Positions 45,836 to 53,973 of a DNA stretch of 64,000 nucleotides are shown piece after piece (the first letter of the stretch is position 1; the number at the start of each line of letters is the position of its first letter). The position numbers and the translations under genes are program-made. Location of the stretch: positions 186,001 through 250,000 of the forward strand of contig JAKFVQ010000007.1 of assembly GCA_021732085.1 (NCBI GenBank). The letters are read 5' to 3'. Source of the DNA: Candidatus Obscuribacterales bacterium. GTDB taxonomy: Bacteria; Cyanobacteriota; Vampirovibrionia; Obscuribacterales; Obscuribacteraceae. Under the pieces are notes generated by a model. The model ran no database searches. It was not told where the DNA came from and saw only the letters and a program-made list of their open reading frames with translations.

Positions 45836-45905
45836 ATCTCATCTCATCTCATCTCATCTCATCTCATCTCTTCTCTTCTCTTCTCTTCTCTTCTCTTCTC
45901 TTCTC
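45836..45905. repeat. Pentanucleotide microsatellite: 7 x ATCTC then 7 x TTCTC
   Basis: Seven perfect ATCTC units run directly into seven perfect TTCTC units. A period of 5 shifts the frame whenever a copy is gained or lost. Frames cross the tract without resembling genes. From 45906 to 46143 nothing else is recognised. Confidence 0.95.
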
Positions 45906-46143
45906 TTCAGGCCAGCGGTTCAAGCCTGCCATCTTGCCGTCGAGTTGTCGATCGTGGACGTCGAAGGTCCTGTTCAAGCCGCAATTCATGACTCTGAAGA
46001 TCCATCCATCAATTCATACTCGATTTCCAGCAAGACAGGGCAAAGGCCAGGGAATGGCCGGCAATACCGTCCATGTCCATTGGATATACACCTCTGAAAA
46101 ACCTTGCCGCTTAATAGTTTAGGGACTTCACACTATTAAAGAC

Positions 46144-46164
46144 ATGGCCGGCTACACCGGCCAT
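46144..46164 (-). terminator. Hairpin downstream of the MATE gene
   Basis: ATGGCCGG and CCGGCCAT form a perfect 8-bp stem with a CTACA loop, past the 3' end of the minus-strand transporter gene. No clear T-tract follows, so it may be a weak or bidirectional terminator. Confidence 0.4.
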
Positions 46165-46239
46165 TAACTAAAGGAACTAAAAGTTGCCTGTCCGTTATAT
46201 TTCAAACTGGCGCGTGCAAGAGTCATTTAATTGCACAAG

Positions 46240-47664
46240 TCAAATTTTGTGGTGCTTCCAGGTGCCGCGCTTGAACCAAGCGACAGAAATGATCGCACCC
46301 ACAACGGAAGTCAGTGCAATAGCGATCCATGCGCCTTTTGCGCCCCAGCCTAGCGGGAGCGTAAACAAGTACGCAAGCGGCAATCTAACTAACAGAACAC
46401 AGAAGAACGAGAACAGCATCGGAATCTTTGTATATCCGGCGCCCTCCATAGCACCAAAGAGCACAAGCCAGATAGCTGTAATCGGCTCGGAGATGCCGAG
46501 AATTTGAAGATAGTCCTTCGAATCAGCCACCACTTGAGGGTCGGAACTCATCATTTTAGCTATGGTTTCGGCTCCGAAAAACATCACAAGCCCAACAAGG
46601 CTCATCAGAGCACAGGCATAGCCTGCGGCGTGCCATCCTACCTTTTCGGAACGTTCGAGCTTTCCGGCACCCAGGTTCTGTCCGACTACTGTCGCCACGC
46701 CCATCATCATTGCAAAAATAGGCAACCCGGCAACAACATCCTCCACACGAAGACCCACAGCCCATGCCGCTTGGCATGCCGTTGGATTTGCAGTGTGGGA
46801 AAAAATCAAGAACAACCCGAAGTTGCTAGAGACCCATGCTAAGTCCTGCAAACAAGCCGGCAAACCAATCGCCATGATGCGTTTCATCCACTGAAACGAG
46901 AAATTGAATGGGCGCTCTTTGCTTATTTGGACAGATGATGCAAACTCAGACCGCTGAAAAGCCAGAATCATCAAAAGGCAGCCTAATCCACTTGCAACGA
47001 GCCAGGATACCCCGATACCTGTAATTCCCATGTGGAATGGCCAGAGGCAAAGTAGAAAATCCAGGATTACGACACCGGCAGTTACTGCAGCCATTATTAC
47101 GGTCGGCAGGGTGGCATCGCCTTTTGCTCGAAATATAGAATGACAAACCCAGAGCAAGGTCAATGGAAGTTGCGCTAGGAATTGAACCTTCAAATACGAG
47201 GAACCTAGCTCTTTTACATGGGAAGAAGCCCCCAAAACATCTAAAAAGAAATCAGTACAAAAGACACCGATGGCGGCTGACACGACACCAAATACGATGG
47301 CAGAAAATATTGACTGGCGGGCTGCTTCCATAGCTTGCGGATAATCGCGCGCCCCACAGAAACGCGAAACTAAAGCGTTTGCACCAGTGGCAATTGCAAT
47401 AGCCATGATAATCATGCCAAACCAAACTTGCCCACCAATACCAACTGCGGCCAAATCATCGGAGCCCAGCTTGCCCGCTACATAGGCATCTGCAAATGTG
47501 GCGGCAGAAATAGCAAGAGCGTTTAGCATCATCGGAATCGACATGCTGGCAATCGCTTTCCAAATAGGACCTTCTGTCAGAAGTTCTATTTCGGCAGCTG
47601 TGAATTCGCCATGTTCGGCGCTTTCTTTTTCTGAACTCTCGGGCAGCAAAGTTGTTTCCATCAT
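46240..47664 (-). CDS. MATE-family multidrug/Na+ efflux transporter
   Basis: The 474-residue protein has twelve membrane helices in two similar halves. It shows IWKAIASMSIPMMLNALAIS at the first helix, the ADAYVAGKLGSDDLAAVGIG segment typical of NorM/DinF-type transporters, and a second half with VVGQNLGAGK. The family exports cationic drugs or metabolites in exchange for Na+ or H+. The start may be the second ATG (47661), as AGGAAGG sits just before the first. The N-terminal 30 residues are acidic and cytosolic. The substrate cannot be told. Confidence 0.93.
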   Translation of the reverse strand: MMETTLLPESSEKESAEHGEFTAAEIELLTEGPIWKAIASMSIPMMLNALAISAATFADAYVAGKLGSDDLAAVGIGGQVWFGMIIMAIAIATGANALVSRFCGARDYPQAMEAARQSIFSAIVFGVVSAAIGVFCTDFFLDVLGASSHVKELGSSYLKVQFLAQLPLTLLWVCHSIFRAKGDATLPTVIMAAVTAGVVILDFLLCLWPFHMGITGIGVSWLVASGLGCLLMILAFQRSEFASSVQISKERPFNFSFQWMKRIMAIGLPACLQDLAWVSSNFGLFLIFSHTANPTACQAAWAVGLRVEDVVAGLPIFAMMMGVATVVGQNLGAGKLERSEKVGWHAAGYACALMSLVGLVMFFGAETIAKMMSSDPQVVADSKDYLQILGISEPITAIWLVLFGAMEGAGYTKIPMLFSFFCVLLVRLPLAYLFTLPLGWGAKGAWIAIALTSVVGAIISVAWFKRGTWKHHKI

Positions 47665-47766
47665 CCTTCCTGCAAGGTGGAAAGGCTGTCAACCAGCGTT
47701 AAAGATACAGCGAAAGCTCTAAATAAGCCTGAAAGAGGAGTCAGAATTCCTCTTGGCATGCAGAAA

Positions 47767-47796
47767 TAGCGGCACCAGTCTTAAACCGTGCCGCTA
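47767..47796 (-). terminator. Hairpin downstream of the small membrane protein gene
   Basis: TAGCGGCAC and GTGCCGCTA form a perfect 9-bp stem with a 12-base loop. On the minus strand TTTCTG follows, fitting a weak intrinsic terminator for the gene at 47826-48194. Confidence 0.5.
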
Positions 47797-47825
47797 AATA
47801 ATATCTTCTCAGTTAAATCTTGCTA

Positions 47826-48194
47826 CTAGGTCGAGCTATTGCTTGGAGGCGCATCCGCCGAACTTGCATTCGGATCTTCACCTGATTTGTCACCGGTCAA
47901 TGCATTAACAAACGATGCTGCGAAAACGCCGACAACGATCGCACCCAACGCATTGAGCAACTGAGTAAAACTACCTGGATTCTGATAAAAGTTGTAGAGA
48001 CAAATGCCTGCAATCGCCAAAAACGGCAACATCACAAGCCAATAGGCAAAGCTCTGATCCGGATTAAGTACGCCATCTTCCGGAGCCGTAGTAAGTACCG
48101 CTTCTTTGTCTTCTTCACTAAGGCTTGAAGCAGGCGCGTCTTCCGATGTCGGCGCGCTATCTGGAGCTTTCGCCTCTTCGTTATTATCAGCCAT
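47826..48194 (-). CDS. Small two-helix membrane protein, unknown function
   Basis: The 122-residue protein is acidic and Pro/Ser/Glu-rich for about 48 residues, has two membrane helices (about 52-72 and 80-102), and ends in a Ser/Asp-rich tail. GGGGGAGGG lies three bases before the ATG, a strong ribosome-binding site. No family is recognised. It stands between two minus-strand genes with a 91-base gap from the upstream one. Confidence 0.65.
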   Translation of the reverse strand: MADNNEEAKAPDSAPTSEDAPASSLSEEDKEAVLTTAPEDGVLNPDQSFAYWLVMLPFLAIAGICLYNFYQNPGSFTQLLNALGAIVVGVFAASFVNALTGDKSGEDPNASSADAPPSNSST

Positions 48195-48285
48195 AAACCC
48201 TCCCCCGCTGGTCCCGCGATTCAGCTGGACATATTCCTACTTTAACCTTACTGCCTACGATCGTAATTGTCGATAGCCAGTAACG

Positions 48286-49098
48286 TTACTGTCGTTCGTG
48301 ATGTTCAATCAGAATGTTCGAACCAACAGGTGGATGCCCGAAATCGGCAGCAGCAGAGCCTCCTCGCTGAAAGAACTCCCAGAATCGTCGATCGCGACCA
48401 GAGCTTCCCGGAGCAAATGCGAGGTCGCCTTCCATTACATTAAAACTGCCGGTGGCAACCGTTGCGGTTCGCAAGACCGTTCCTATTCGCACCCGCAAAC
48501 GATCGCCTGGATCGAGTGTTTGCGTTATTGCATCACCTGCTCGAATAGTGGTTTTTAAGTTACCAAATGAATCTATATATCCAATAACTTCCTCTGGGTA
48601 GTCGCGAATTACTTCTGCTGGATTCAGGCTCGTCATCTTGAAGCTCTCATCGCCGCTGACTACGCGACCTAGCGCTCTCGGAAAGAAGTCGCGAGATCTA
48701 AATTGCGAACCTTCATCAGAACAATCTACTTCCCATAATTCAGCTAATTCATCACGCAGAAAGGACATTGAATATCCGCTATTGACCGCCAAAACTTTGA
48801 CTCCGGACTTCGTCAAGCCATAAACGAGCCCTTCACCGGCGTTGTTTGATCGCGCTTCCTTTTTATCGCGACGTGGGGCGCAGTTAGCGAAGACAACCAT
48901 GTTCGCAGGGCGAAGCTCTTTATCAGCCAGCGCCAACTGTGCAAGCACAAAACCTGTAGCAATGGTATCGAAAGATCCAACCGACGTAAAATGGATACTT
49001 GCATCGGCAGGCAAGTTTGCCACCATTGCAGAATAGACTTCAGACCAAGCAAGATCGCCTGGTGCGTAATCGCAGATCAGGTGAATGAAACTCTTCAT
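48286..49098 (-). CDS. SAM-hydroxide adenosyltransferase family protein (DUF62)
   Basis: The 270-residue protein has an N-terminal domain starting FIHLICDYAPGD with the early acidic residues of the family. VLAVNSGYSM corresponds to the family's aPdNG region, and the C-terminal beta domain has EEVIGYIDSFGNLKTTI, matching the yxDxFGNxxTN signature. Homologues cleave S-adenosylmethionine to adenosine and methionine, and relatives are fluorinases and chlorinases. The family's VDPGVG-type motif is replaced by FANCAPRRDKK, so substrate handling may differ. No signal peptide is seen. Confidence 0.72.
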   Translation of the reverse strand: MKSFIHLICDYAPGDLAWSEVYSAMVANLPADASIHFTSVGSFDTIATGFVLAQLALADKELRPANMVVFANCAPRRDKKEARSNNAGEGLVYGLTKSGVKVLAVNSGYSMSFLRDELAELWEVDCSDEGSQFRSRDFFPRALGRVVSGDESFKMTSLNPAEVIRDYPEEVIGYIDSFGNLKTTIRAGDAITQTLDPGDRLRVRIGTVLRTATVATGSFNVMEGDLAFAPGSSGRDRRFWEFFQRGGSAAADFGHPPVGSNILIEHHERQ

Positions 49099-49132
49099 TT
49101 AGAACGCGTACTCCCTTCGCTAATACAGCCTT

Positions 49133-49777
49133 TTACTGCATCTCCAGCTCCCACTTTATGTTCCAAGCAACACATGATTCATAAACATTCAGCGGCATTT
49201 CTGTTGAGGCTTCAAATTCTAAAGTAGGTGCACCACTATTCTTCAAGCTATCGGCCCAATGCAGATCAGATGAGCGCAACCATGCCTGGTGCAAATTATT
49301 TCCAATGCCATCAGTAAAAATCAAACGAAAGTACGGCCATTTGCCCTGAAAGATTCGCAGAGCCGTTTTATCGCCAACCATTGCCAGACGCAAATTCATC
49401 TTGCCATCGGTCCAGGTGCTTTTCAGCCAACAGTTAATGTTAAAGTCAGGAATAGTCACATTCTGCCACTGGCGGACTTTTGCGGCTTGCTGGAGGCGCT
49501 GGGGATCGTAGTGTGGACGGTTGGCCTCTTCTTGCCTGCGCGCTTCTTCGGCAGCAGCTTTTTCCTCGGCAGCACGCTGTTTTTCAGCTTCTTGCTGTTG
49601 CTGAGCGGCGGTTGCAGCCTTGCGCTGCATCAACTTCTGACGCGCCGCATCCCTATCCATCATGGCTTCGCGGCTATCTTGATTGCCAGGACCGCCGGAG
49701 CATCCGTTCAAGCAAACAAGAAAAGCCGCCACGAGAGGGAATTTCAAAAATATTTTTTTGACGATCTCAATCATCAT
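49133..49777 (-). CDS. Lipoprotein with coiled-coil segment, unknown function
   Basis: The double Met at 49777 is preferred to 49816 because it gives a normal signal peptide (MMIEIVKKIFLKFP, hydrophobic core, lipobox CLNGC). The mature protein begins at Cys26 in this numbering. A Glu/Ala/Gln/Arg-rich coiled coil of about 45 residues follows. The C-terminal 120 residues form a mixed domain with NINCWLKSTWTDGKMNLRL and WPYFRLIFTDGIGN, not assigned to a family. It probably sits on the outer face of a membrane. It precedes the DUF62-family gene by 34 bases in the same direction. Confidence 0.65.
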   Translation of the reverse strand: MMIEIVKKIFLKFPLVAAFLVCLNGCSGGPGNQDSREAMMDRDAARQKLMQRKAATAAQQQQEAEKQRAAEEKAAAEEARRQEEANRPHYDPQRLQQAAKVRQWQNVTIPDFNINCWLKSTWTDGKMNLRLAMVGDKTALRIFQGKWPYFRLIFTDGIGNNLHQAWLRSSDLHWADSLKNSGAPTLEFEASTEMPLNVYESCVAWNIKWELEMQ

Positions 49778-49923
49778 TTGTCTACACAAGGGGTAAAACT
49801 CAAAACCAGTAAGCATTTTCGCAGTTTAGGCAGTTACAAGAAAGATAGCAAAATGTCAGAAAAACTGTCGAATTCTACAGGGGACTTCGTATTATTACCC
49901 ATTCCCGGTTTTGATTAGATCCT

Positions 49924-49929
49924 TATAAT
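49924..49929 (+). promoter_or_regulatory. -10 box TATAAT upstream of the first small peptide gene
   Basis: A perfect TATAAT lies 35 bases before ATG 49964 and would start transcription near 49936. This excludes the ATG at 49931 as the start. No good -35 is seen, so an activator may be needed. Confidence 0.45.
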
Positions 49930-49963
49930 AATGGGCAAGGATAGGAAGAAGGCACCCACTGAT

Positions 49964-50131
49964 ATGAAAAACACAAATTCCAACTCAGTAGAGAAAAATA
50001 AGAGCAGTCGCTCGCAAGCATACGCGGACAGCGCACGTCCGGAGCAGAAGACAAGGCGTGGAGCTAACAGCCAGGCGCCGACTTGCAACAATGGAATTTG
50101 CACAGTAACTTGGAAGCCTAATCAGTCATAA
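49964..50131 (+). CDS. Small Lys/Asn/Ser-rich peptide with two C-terminal cysteines
   Basis: A 55-residue peptide starting at ATG 49964, with GAAGAAGG about 11 bases upstream. The first 40 residues are polar and rich in Lys, Asn, Ser and Arg, and the C-terminus contains CNNGICTVTWKPNQS. It has no hydrophobic segment. The split into a hydrophilic leader-like part and a short Cys-containing end resembles RiPP precursors and is shared with the peptide at 52201. No modification enzyme or exporter is visible nearby. It may also be an ordinary small metal-binding protein. Confidence 0.5.
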   Translation: MKNTNSNSVEKNKSSRSQAYADSARPEQKTRRGANSQAPTCNNGICTVTWKPNQS

Positions 50132-50192
50132 CGCAGCTACCTCAAGGGATTGAGCTCATTGGCGCAACACCAACCCTGCGATCATATTTAAG

Positions 50193-50404
50193 GCGCTCCG
50201 GCGGCTCGGCTATGCCTCGCCTTCTCCGCGCGTAGTCCCACGCTTCACTCGGCATTGCTCCTCGCAACGCCTCGCTTTGCTGCTTCTTCATTTCGGCCTG
50301 CCCTGCGCTCCGGCGGCTCGGCTATGCCTCGCCTTCTCCGCGCGTAGTCCCACGCTTCACTCGGCATTGCTCCTTGCAACGCCTCGCTTTGCTGCTTCTT
50401 CATT
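50193..50404. repeat. Two 100-bp direct repeats, 112 bases apart
   Basis: The segments 50193-50292 and 50305-50404 are identical except for one C/T difference (CTCGCAAC versus CTTGCAAC) and are separated by 12 bases. On the minus strand they encode repeats of AWDYARRRRGIAEPPE, but the frame has no gene-like start. The right copy ends four bases before the stop of the zinc-ribbon gene. Confidence 0.92.
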
Positions 50405-50407
50405 AAC

Positions 50408-51082
50408 TTAGAGTTTGTCACCGCAATGCATGCAAAACCTTGCATCTGGTCCTGAGCTTATCTTTTTGCCGCAGGACGGACAGAAACTCGGGCGCAAAAA
50501 CTCCTTACCGCATCCAGCGCAAAATTTCCCACCACTAGACCTTTCGCCGCAATCAGGGCACGATGCTATTTTCTCGCTGGCAGGATCAATGTTGCTTAGT
50601 TGATCAGTTTCTCTCGCCCGTTTGAATATTTGTTCCTTTGCAGCCTGAGCATTCGCTGAAGCAACTTCATTACCCAGTTCTGGGGCGCAAGTGGTGCATA
50701 ATGCGCGGTTTTTGTTCCAGCAGTTTTGCGAACAGACCCAAGCAGAACATCTGGTGCATTGATGGAAGTTCGGTTTAACTTCTTCAATCGCTTTCGCATA
50801 AGCGTCTTGCCAAGCCTGGCTTTTATACACATCATTGATCAGATGACCAGCAGACCCGATTCTATACCCTTTGCCGATCAAATAACTGGCCGCTTGGGTT
50901 AGCGTACTGGCTATCCCAACAGGATTGGGCTGATATGTGCTCAAAAAGGAAGTACTGCATTCCCGCCATGCACAAATCGTTGTAACCGTGCTGCGATCGC
51001 AGAAAAACTGAAATTGAAATCCATAGTTGTTGGATTTGTCATCATATCTGCGAGTGAAAGTAATCACGGGAGCACCAGACAA
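50408..51082 (-). CDS. Double zinc-ribbon protein, unknown function
   Basis: The 224-residue protein has an N-terminal domain of about 100 residues without known motifs, with CAWREC early on. A Cys cluster follows (HQCTRCSAWVCSQNC, then CTTCAPEL), and at the C-terminus three zinc-ribbon knuckles in series: CPDCGERSSGGKFCAGCG, CPSCGKK and FCMHCGDKL. Such ribbons bind zinc and often proteins or nucleic acid. It lies in one direction with the 51172 gene, between the two small peptide genes. Its role there is unknown. Confidence 0.72.
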   Translation of the reverse strand: MSGAPVITFTRRYDDKSNNYGFQFQFFCDRSTVTTICAWRECSTSFLSTYQPNPVGIASTLTQAASYLIGKGYRIGSAGHLINDVYKSQAWQDAYAKAIEEVKPNFHQCTRCSAWVCSQNCWNKNRALCTTCAPELGNEVASANAQAAKEQIFKRARETDQLSNIDPASEKIASCPDCGERSSGGKFCAGCGKEFLRPSFCPSCGKKISSGPDARFCMHCGDKL

Positions 51083-51171
51083 AGGAATACCTTTTATATG
51101 TTCCCTTTGCTAGACAGTCCAAGCTGCAGGAAGATAAAAAACGTCCCTGCCCAACTCAGCGTTATGCTGCT

Positions 51172-51942
51172 TCAATTGCCTTGGCGTAATTTCATTGGCT
51201 TGCGCGCACTTGTGCTGACGGATGTGATGTCTCCGTTGGAATCCAATTTGTAATCCTGGTACATGATTCCGAGAACCTTTCCTTTAAGGTCTCGCACTAC
51301 TGTGCGGCGCTCCCACAGTGCAGGATACTCCGTTCTGGATTCGTTGAAGCTGAGCTTATTATCTACAATGTATTCAGTTAGAAATCTTCGGTCGCCACGA
51401 CTTGCGATATTTTCGATTCCAGCATTCGGCGCATCGCCAGCCAGCTTAGCAAACCTAAGTCGCTGCCCATTAGGATCGGTTTGCTCCTGCTCTTCTGTTA
51501 TCGCCGGAGCGTAAACTTGAATTTCTTTTCCTTGAGCATTCATTCTCTTTATTGATGAATTGAATTTGTCAGAACGTCCCCAAATCTGATCCCAGTGGCT
51601 TCCGACTAGATCAAAAGTCGCTTTCTCTTGCCACTGTCGATTCCCTGACTTATGCGTCATGTTGAAATCGCCGTGCAACGTGACGTTAAACAAACCACTG
51701 CCGGATGATGCGTTGCCATCAACGATCAATAGCTCAGGAACGTGCTTGCTGTCGTTATCATTTACGGTGGTGACTTCAAGTCCGCGAGCAGTCTTCTTTA
51801 CGTCGCTCGAATAAGAGGACTCGATTCCCTTTTGCAATAATTCCAAAGCAGGAGCTCTCAACGCCGCTAATGTAACCTCATTCTGCGCGAGCGCCTTTTG
51901 ATTTACGTGATCATTTTCCATTACGAATACCTTTAACGACAC
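51172..51942 (-). CDS. Protein of unknown function
   Basis: The 256-residue protein has no signal peptide, membrane segment or recognised motif. It is mixed alpha/beta, rich in Asn, Asp and Lys. The middle (about 75-150) has alternating strands (LFNVTLHGDFNMTH, WDQIWGRSDKFNSS). Its minus-strand start at 51942 is divergent from the second small peptide gene. It is 89 bases upstream of the zinc-ribbon gene in the same direction, so the two may be co-transcribed. Confidence 0.55.
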   Translation of the reverse strand: MSLKVFVMENDHVNQKALAQNEVTLAALRAPALELLQKGIESSYSSDVKKTARGLEVTTVNDNDSKHVPELLIVDGNASSGSGLFNVTLHGDFNMTHKSGNRQWQEKATFDLVGSHWDQIWGRSDKFNSSIKRMNAQGKEIQVYAPAITEEQEQTDPNGQRLRFAKLAGDAPNAGIENIASRGDRRFLTEYIVDNKLSFNESRTEYPALWERRTVVRDLKGKVLGIMYQDYKLDSNGDITSVSTSARKPMKLRQGN

Positions 51943-52059
51943 CTAGCCAACCACCCTAAATGGATAGTAGTTCACGATCGACGCGATGTCATCGGGAGAA
52001 CTACGAAGCCCGAAAACAAAGGACTGAGCTTACTTTCGATGCGCTAGCTTCTAATCTTT

Positions 52060-52103
52060 TTGGCATAAATGCGGCACAAATTTGGCATATAATTGGCGCC
52101 CGA
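52060..52103 (+). promoter_or_regulatory. Four 11-bp direct repeats overlapping a -10 box (OmpR/PhoB-type site)
   Basis: TTGGCATAAAT, GCGGCACAAAT, TTGGCATATAA and TTGGCGCCCGA follow each other without gaps. A perfect TATAAT at 52088-52093 bridges the third and fourth. The 11-bp spacing puts each repeat on the same helix face, as in sites for OmpR/PhoB-family regulators. It lies 98 bases before the peptide gene at 52201. Confidence 0.5.
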
Positions 52104-52200
52104 TCAAAATTCTCCTTTTTTGCTGCAAAATCTCTCTTACTACTCACTTCATCCTCACAATAGGTGGTTATTCTCATGGCATAGAAAAGAGGACATGACC

Positions 52201-52395
52201 ATGAACAAGAAGAACAGCACTAACGAAACCAAGTTGAACAAGCTAAACCGCAAGCCACTACCAAAGACGCGGACGCTATCAAACACAGGCAACTTGAAAG
52301 CACATCAAGGTGGTGCAGATGTCGGCGGCGGTGTCGTAACACATGGATGCAGCGGCGGCTGCGGACCAAGCAGCTACTGCACGTTGACCTGCTAA
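52201..52395 (+). CDS. Small peptide with Lys/Asn-rich leader and Cys-rich core
   Basis: The peptide has 64 residues from ATG 52201, with AGAGG eight bases before it; the ATG at 52195 is too close to that site. The first 35 residues are hydrophilic (Lys, Asn, Thr, Arg). GGADVGGG follows, offering double-Gly sites of the kind used by C39 peptidases, and the end is GCSGGCGPSSYCTLTC with four cysteines. The CTLTC end recalls the CTLTxEC motif of mersacidin-type lantibiotics. No lanthipeptide synthetase, radical SAM enzyme or transporter is in the window, so the RiPP idea is inference. Confidence 0.55.
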   Translation: MNKKNSTNETKLNKLNRKPLPKTRTLSNTGNLKAHQGGADVGGGVVTHGCSGGCGPSSYCTLTC

Positions 52396-52614
52396 TTGAA
52401 CGACCTGAAATCGAAGCGAAATCACGAGCTAAGAGTCGCTAAGGATATTTTCAAAGCGGCTCTCGGCTTTAAGCATCCGATCCGACAGACGATTCATAGC
52501 TGCGCGATATCCGCTTTACCAAGAATAGAGAAACAATGGCAGTAATAGTGATATAGATCTGCAATTTCTGGGTAAAAAGTGCCATCTGGTATAGTGGCAT
52601 CGAGTCCCGAATAA

Positions 52615-53112
52615 ATGAGATTGATAAACAGATTTTGGCAAATCGTCACCGCATATGTAATTGCGGCAAATGCTTTGCCTGCAGTGCTTTCAGAAGAATT
52701 CAGAGGACGCGTCATTGGTGTCAGCGACGGTGACACCATAACAGTTCTAGTTGAAGGCGAACACAGAAAAGTCCGCCTCAGTGGTATCGACTGCCCGGAA
52801 AAATCTCAAGACTTCGGGCAACAAGCTAAATCTTTCACCTCAAAAAATGCATTTGCAAAGAAAGTGAAAGTGATACCAGTCGGTCATGACCGATATAAAC
52901 GAACGATTGCCGAAGTCATACTTCCAAATGGAAAAAACCTCAACAACTTATTGTTGACTAATGGCTTTGCCTGGTTTTACGAACAATATTCCAAAGACTT
53001 TGAGAAGCAAAAGTTAGAAATGGCGGCTCGATTGGCTAAGATTGGACTTTGGTCACAGCCGGAACCGCACGCCCCTTGGAATTTTCGCAAGCAGCGCAAA
53101 GTTCACATCTGA
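52615..53112 (+). CDS. Secreted thermonuclease (SNase family)
   Basis: The 165-residue protein starts with a signal-peptide-like segment (about 5-25, ending ALPAVLS). The SNase domain follows, with Ca2+-binding acidic residues in SDGDT (38-41), catalytic Arg54 and Glu62 (RLSGIDCPE) and Arg96 (DRYKR). LLLTNGFAWFYEQY and ARLAKIGLW complete the family signature. It cleaves DNA and RNA outside the cell or in the periplasm. The gene stands alone. Confidence 0.92.
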   Translation: MRLINRFWQIVTAYVIAANALPAVLSEEFRGRVIGVSDGDTITVLVEGEHRKVRLSGIDCPEKSQDFGQQAKSFTSKNAFAKKVKVIPVGHDRYKRTIAEVILPNGKNLNNLLLTNGFAWFYEQYSKDFEKQKLEMAARLAKIGLWSQPEPHAPWNFRKQRKVHI

Positions 53113-53194
53113 CACCTTAAGCTCTTTTAGAGAGCCAAACGGGGCAAAATGTTAGACTAGCTCATCCGAGAAGTCAAACTTTGGAAGTGCGCCC

Positions 53195-53950
53195 ATGAGA
53201 ATAAACCGTCTTGCATTCAAGACCGCAACGCTTTGTTTTGTCTTTCTGGCTGCATGTTTAATAAGTTGCGCCCGATCGGGCGCTGATGATTTCCCCGGGG
53301 TCGGAAGCCGCTCCGGTTGGAGTGAAGCACTACCCCATTATAATGTTGCTAACAAATACATGGCGCGCGGTCTGTACGAACAAGCGGCGCAGCATCTTGA
53401 ACAAGCTATCGGATTCTATGACAAGGACCCCGATTTCTTCGTAAATTATGGCGTTGCACTCAGAAAGTTAGAGAATTATACCGGTGCCGAACAAGCGTTC
53501 AAACGTGCTATCGCCCTTCGAGAAAATGATTGGGAAGCATGGTCCAATCTGGCGAATGCATATTTGAAGCAAAACCGCCTCCAAGACACTATAAATTGCT
53601 TCAACAAGGCGATGAAATACAATCCGCCACCAACAGAGAAGGAAGCAATGTTGAAAGACATTGCCGACATCAAAAAGATCTTGAGTATGCAAGCTCCAGC
53701 TCCCGGAAGCGCAAGATCCTCCGCCACTGGCGCCGCCGGAGCCAAGGCAAGCGGCTCCGGTCCAGCGAAACCGAAATCACAGAATTTGGCTCAGCAGAAG
53801 AGAAACGCGCAACTGAACGCCGGGGCAAAAAACAACTCAGCAGCCGCCTCGCCTTCTGGGCAAGCAAGCAATGGCAACATACAGCAGACACCAGCCGCGC
53901 CACCAAACAAAGAACAGCTTAAAAATTCCGGTTGGGATTGGGTTTATTAA
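53195..53950 (+). CDS. TPR lipoprotein, unknown function
   Basis: The 251-residue protein has a lipoprotein signal (basic start, hydrophobic stretch, CLISC with the modified Cys at 25). Three TPRs cover about 45-150 (YNVANKYMARGLYEQAAQHL and two further copies), typical of protein-binding scaffolds. The C-terminal 90 residues are Ala/Ser/Pro/Lys-rich and disordered, ending in WDWVY. It is 23 bases before the tex start, so both are probably on one transcript. Confidence 0.75.
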   Translation: MRINRLAFKTATLCFVFLAACLISCARSGADDFPGVGSRSGWSEALPHYNVANKYMARGLYEQAAQHLEQAIGFYDKDPDFFVNYGVALRKLENYTGAEQAFKRAIALRENDWEAWSNLANAYLKQNRLQDTINCFNKAMKYNPPPTEKEAMLKDIADIKKILSMQAPAPGSARSSATGAAGAKASGSGPAKPKSQNLAQQKRNAQLNAGAKNNSAAASPSGQASNGNIQQTPAAPPNKEQLKNSGWDWVY

Positions 53951-53973
53951 TCAAGGCAGAGAATAACAAAAAC

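Noticed and set aside
45754-46122. Two plus-strand frames crossing the pentanucleotide tract
   Set aside because: Their sequence is mainly the translated repeat (Ser/Leu/Phe/His) and has no start signal or family.
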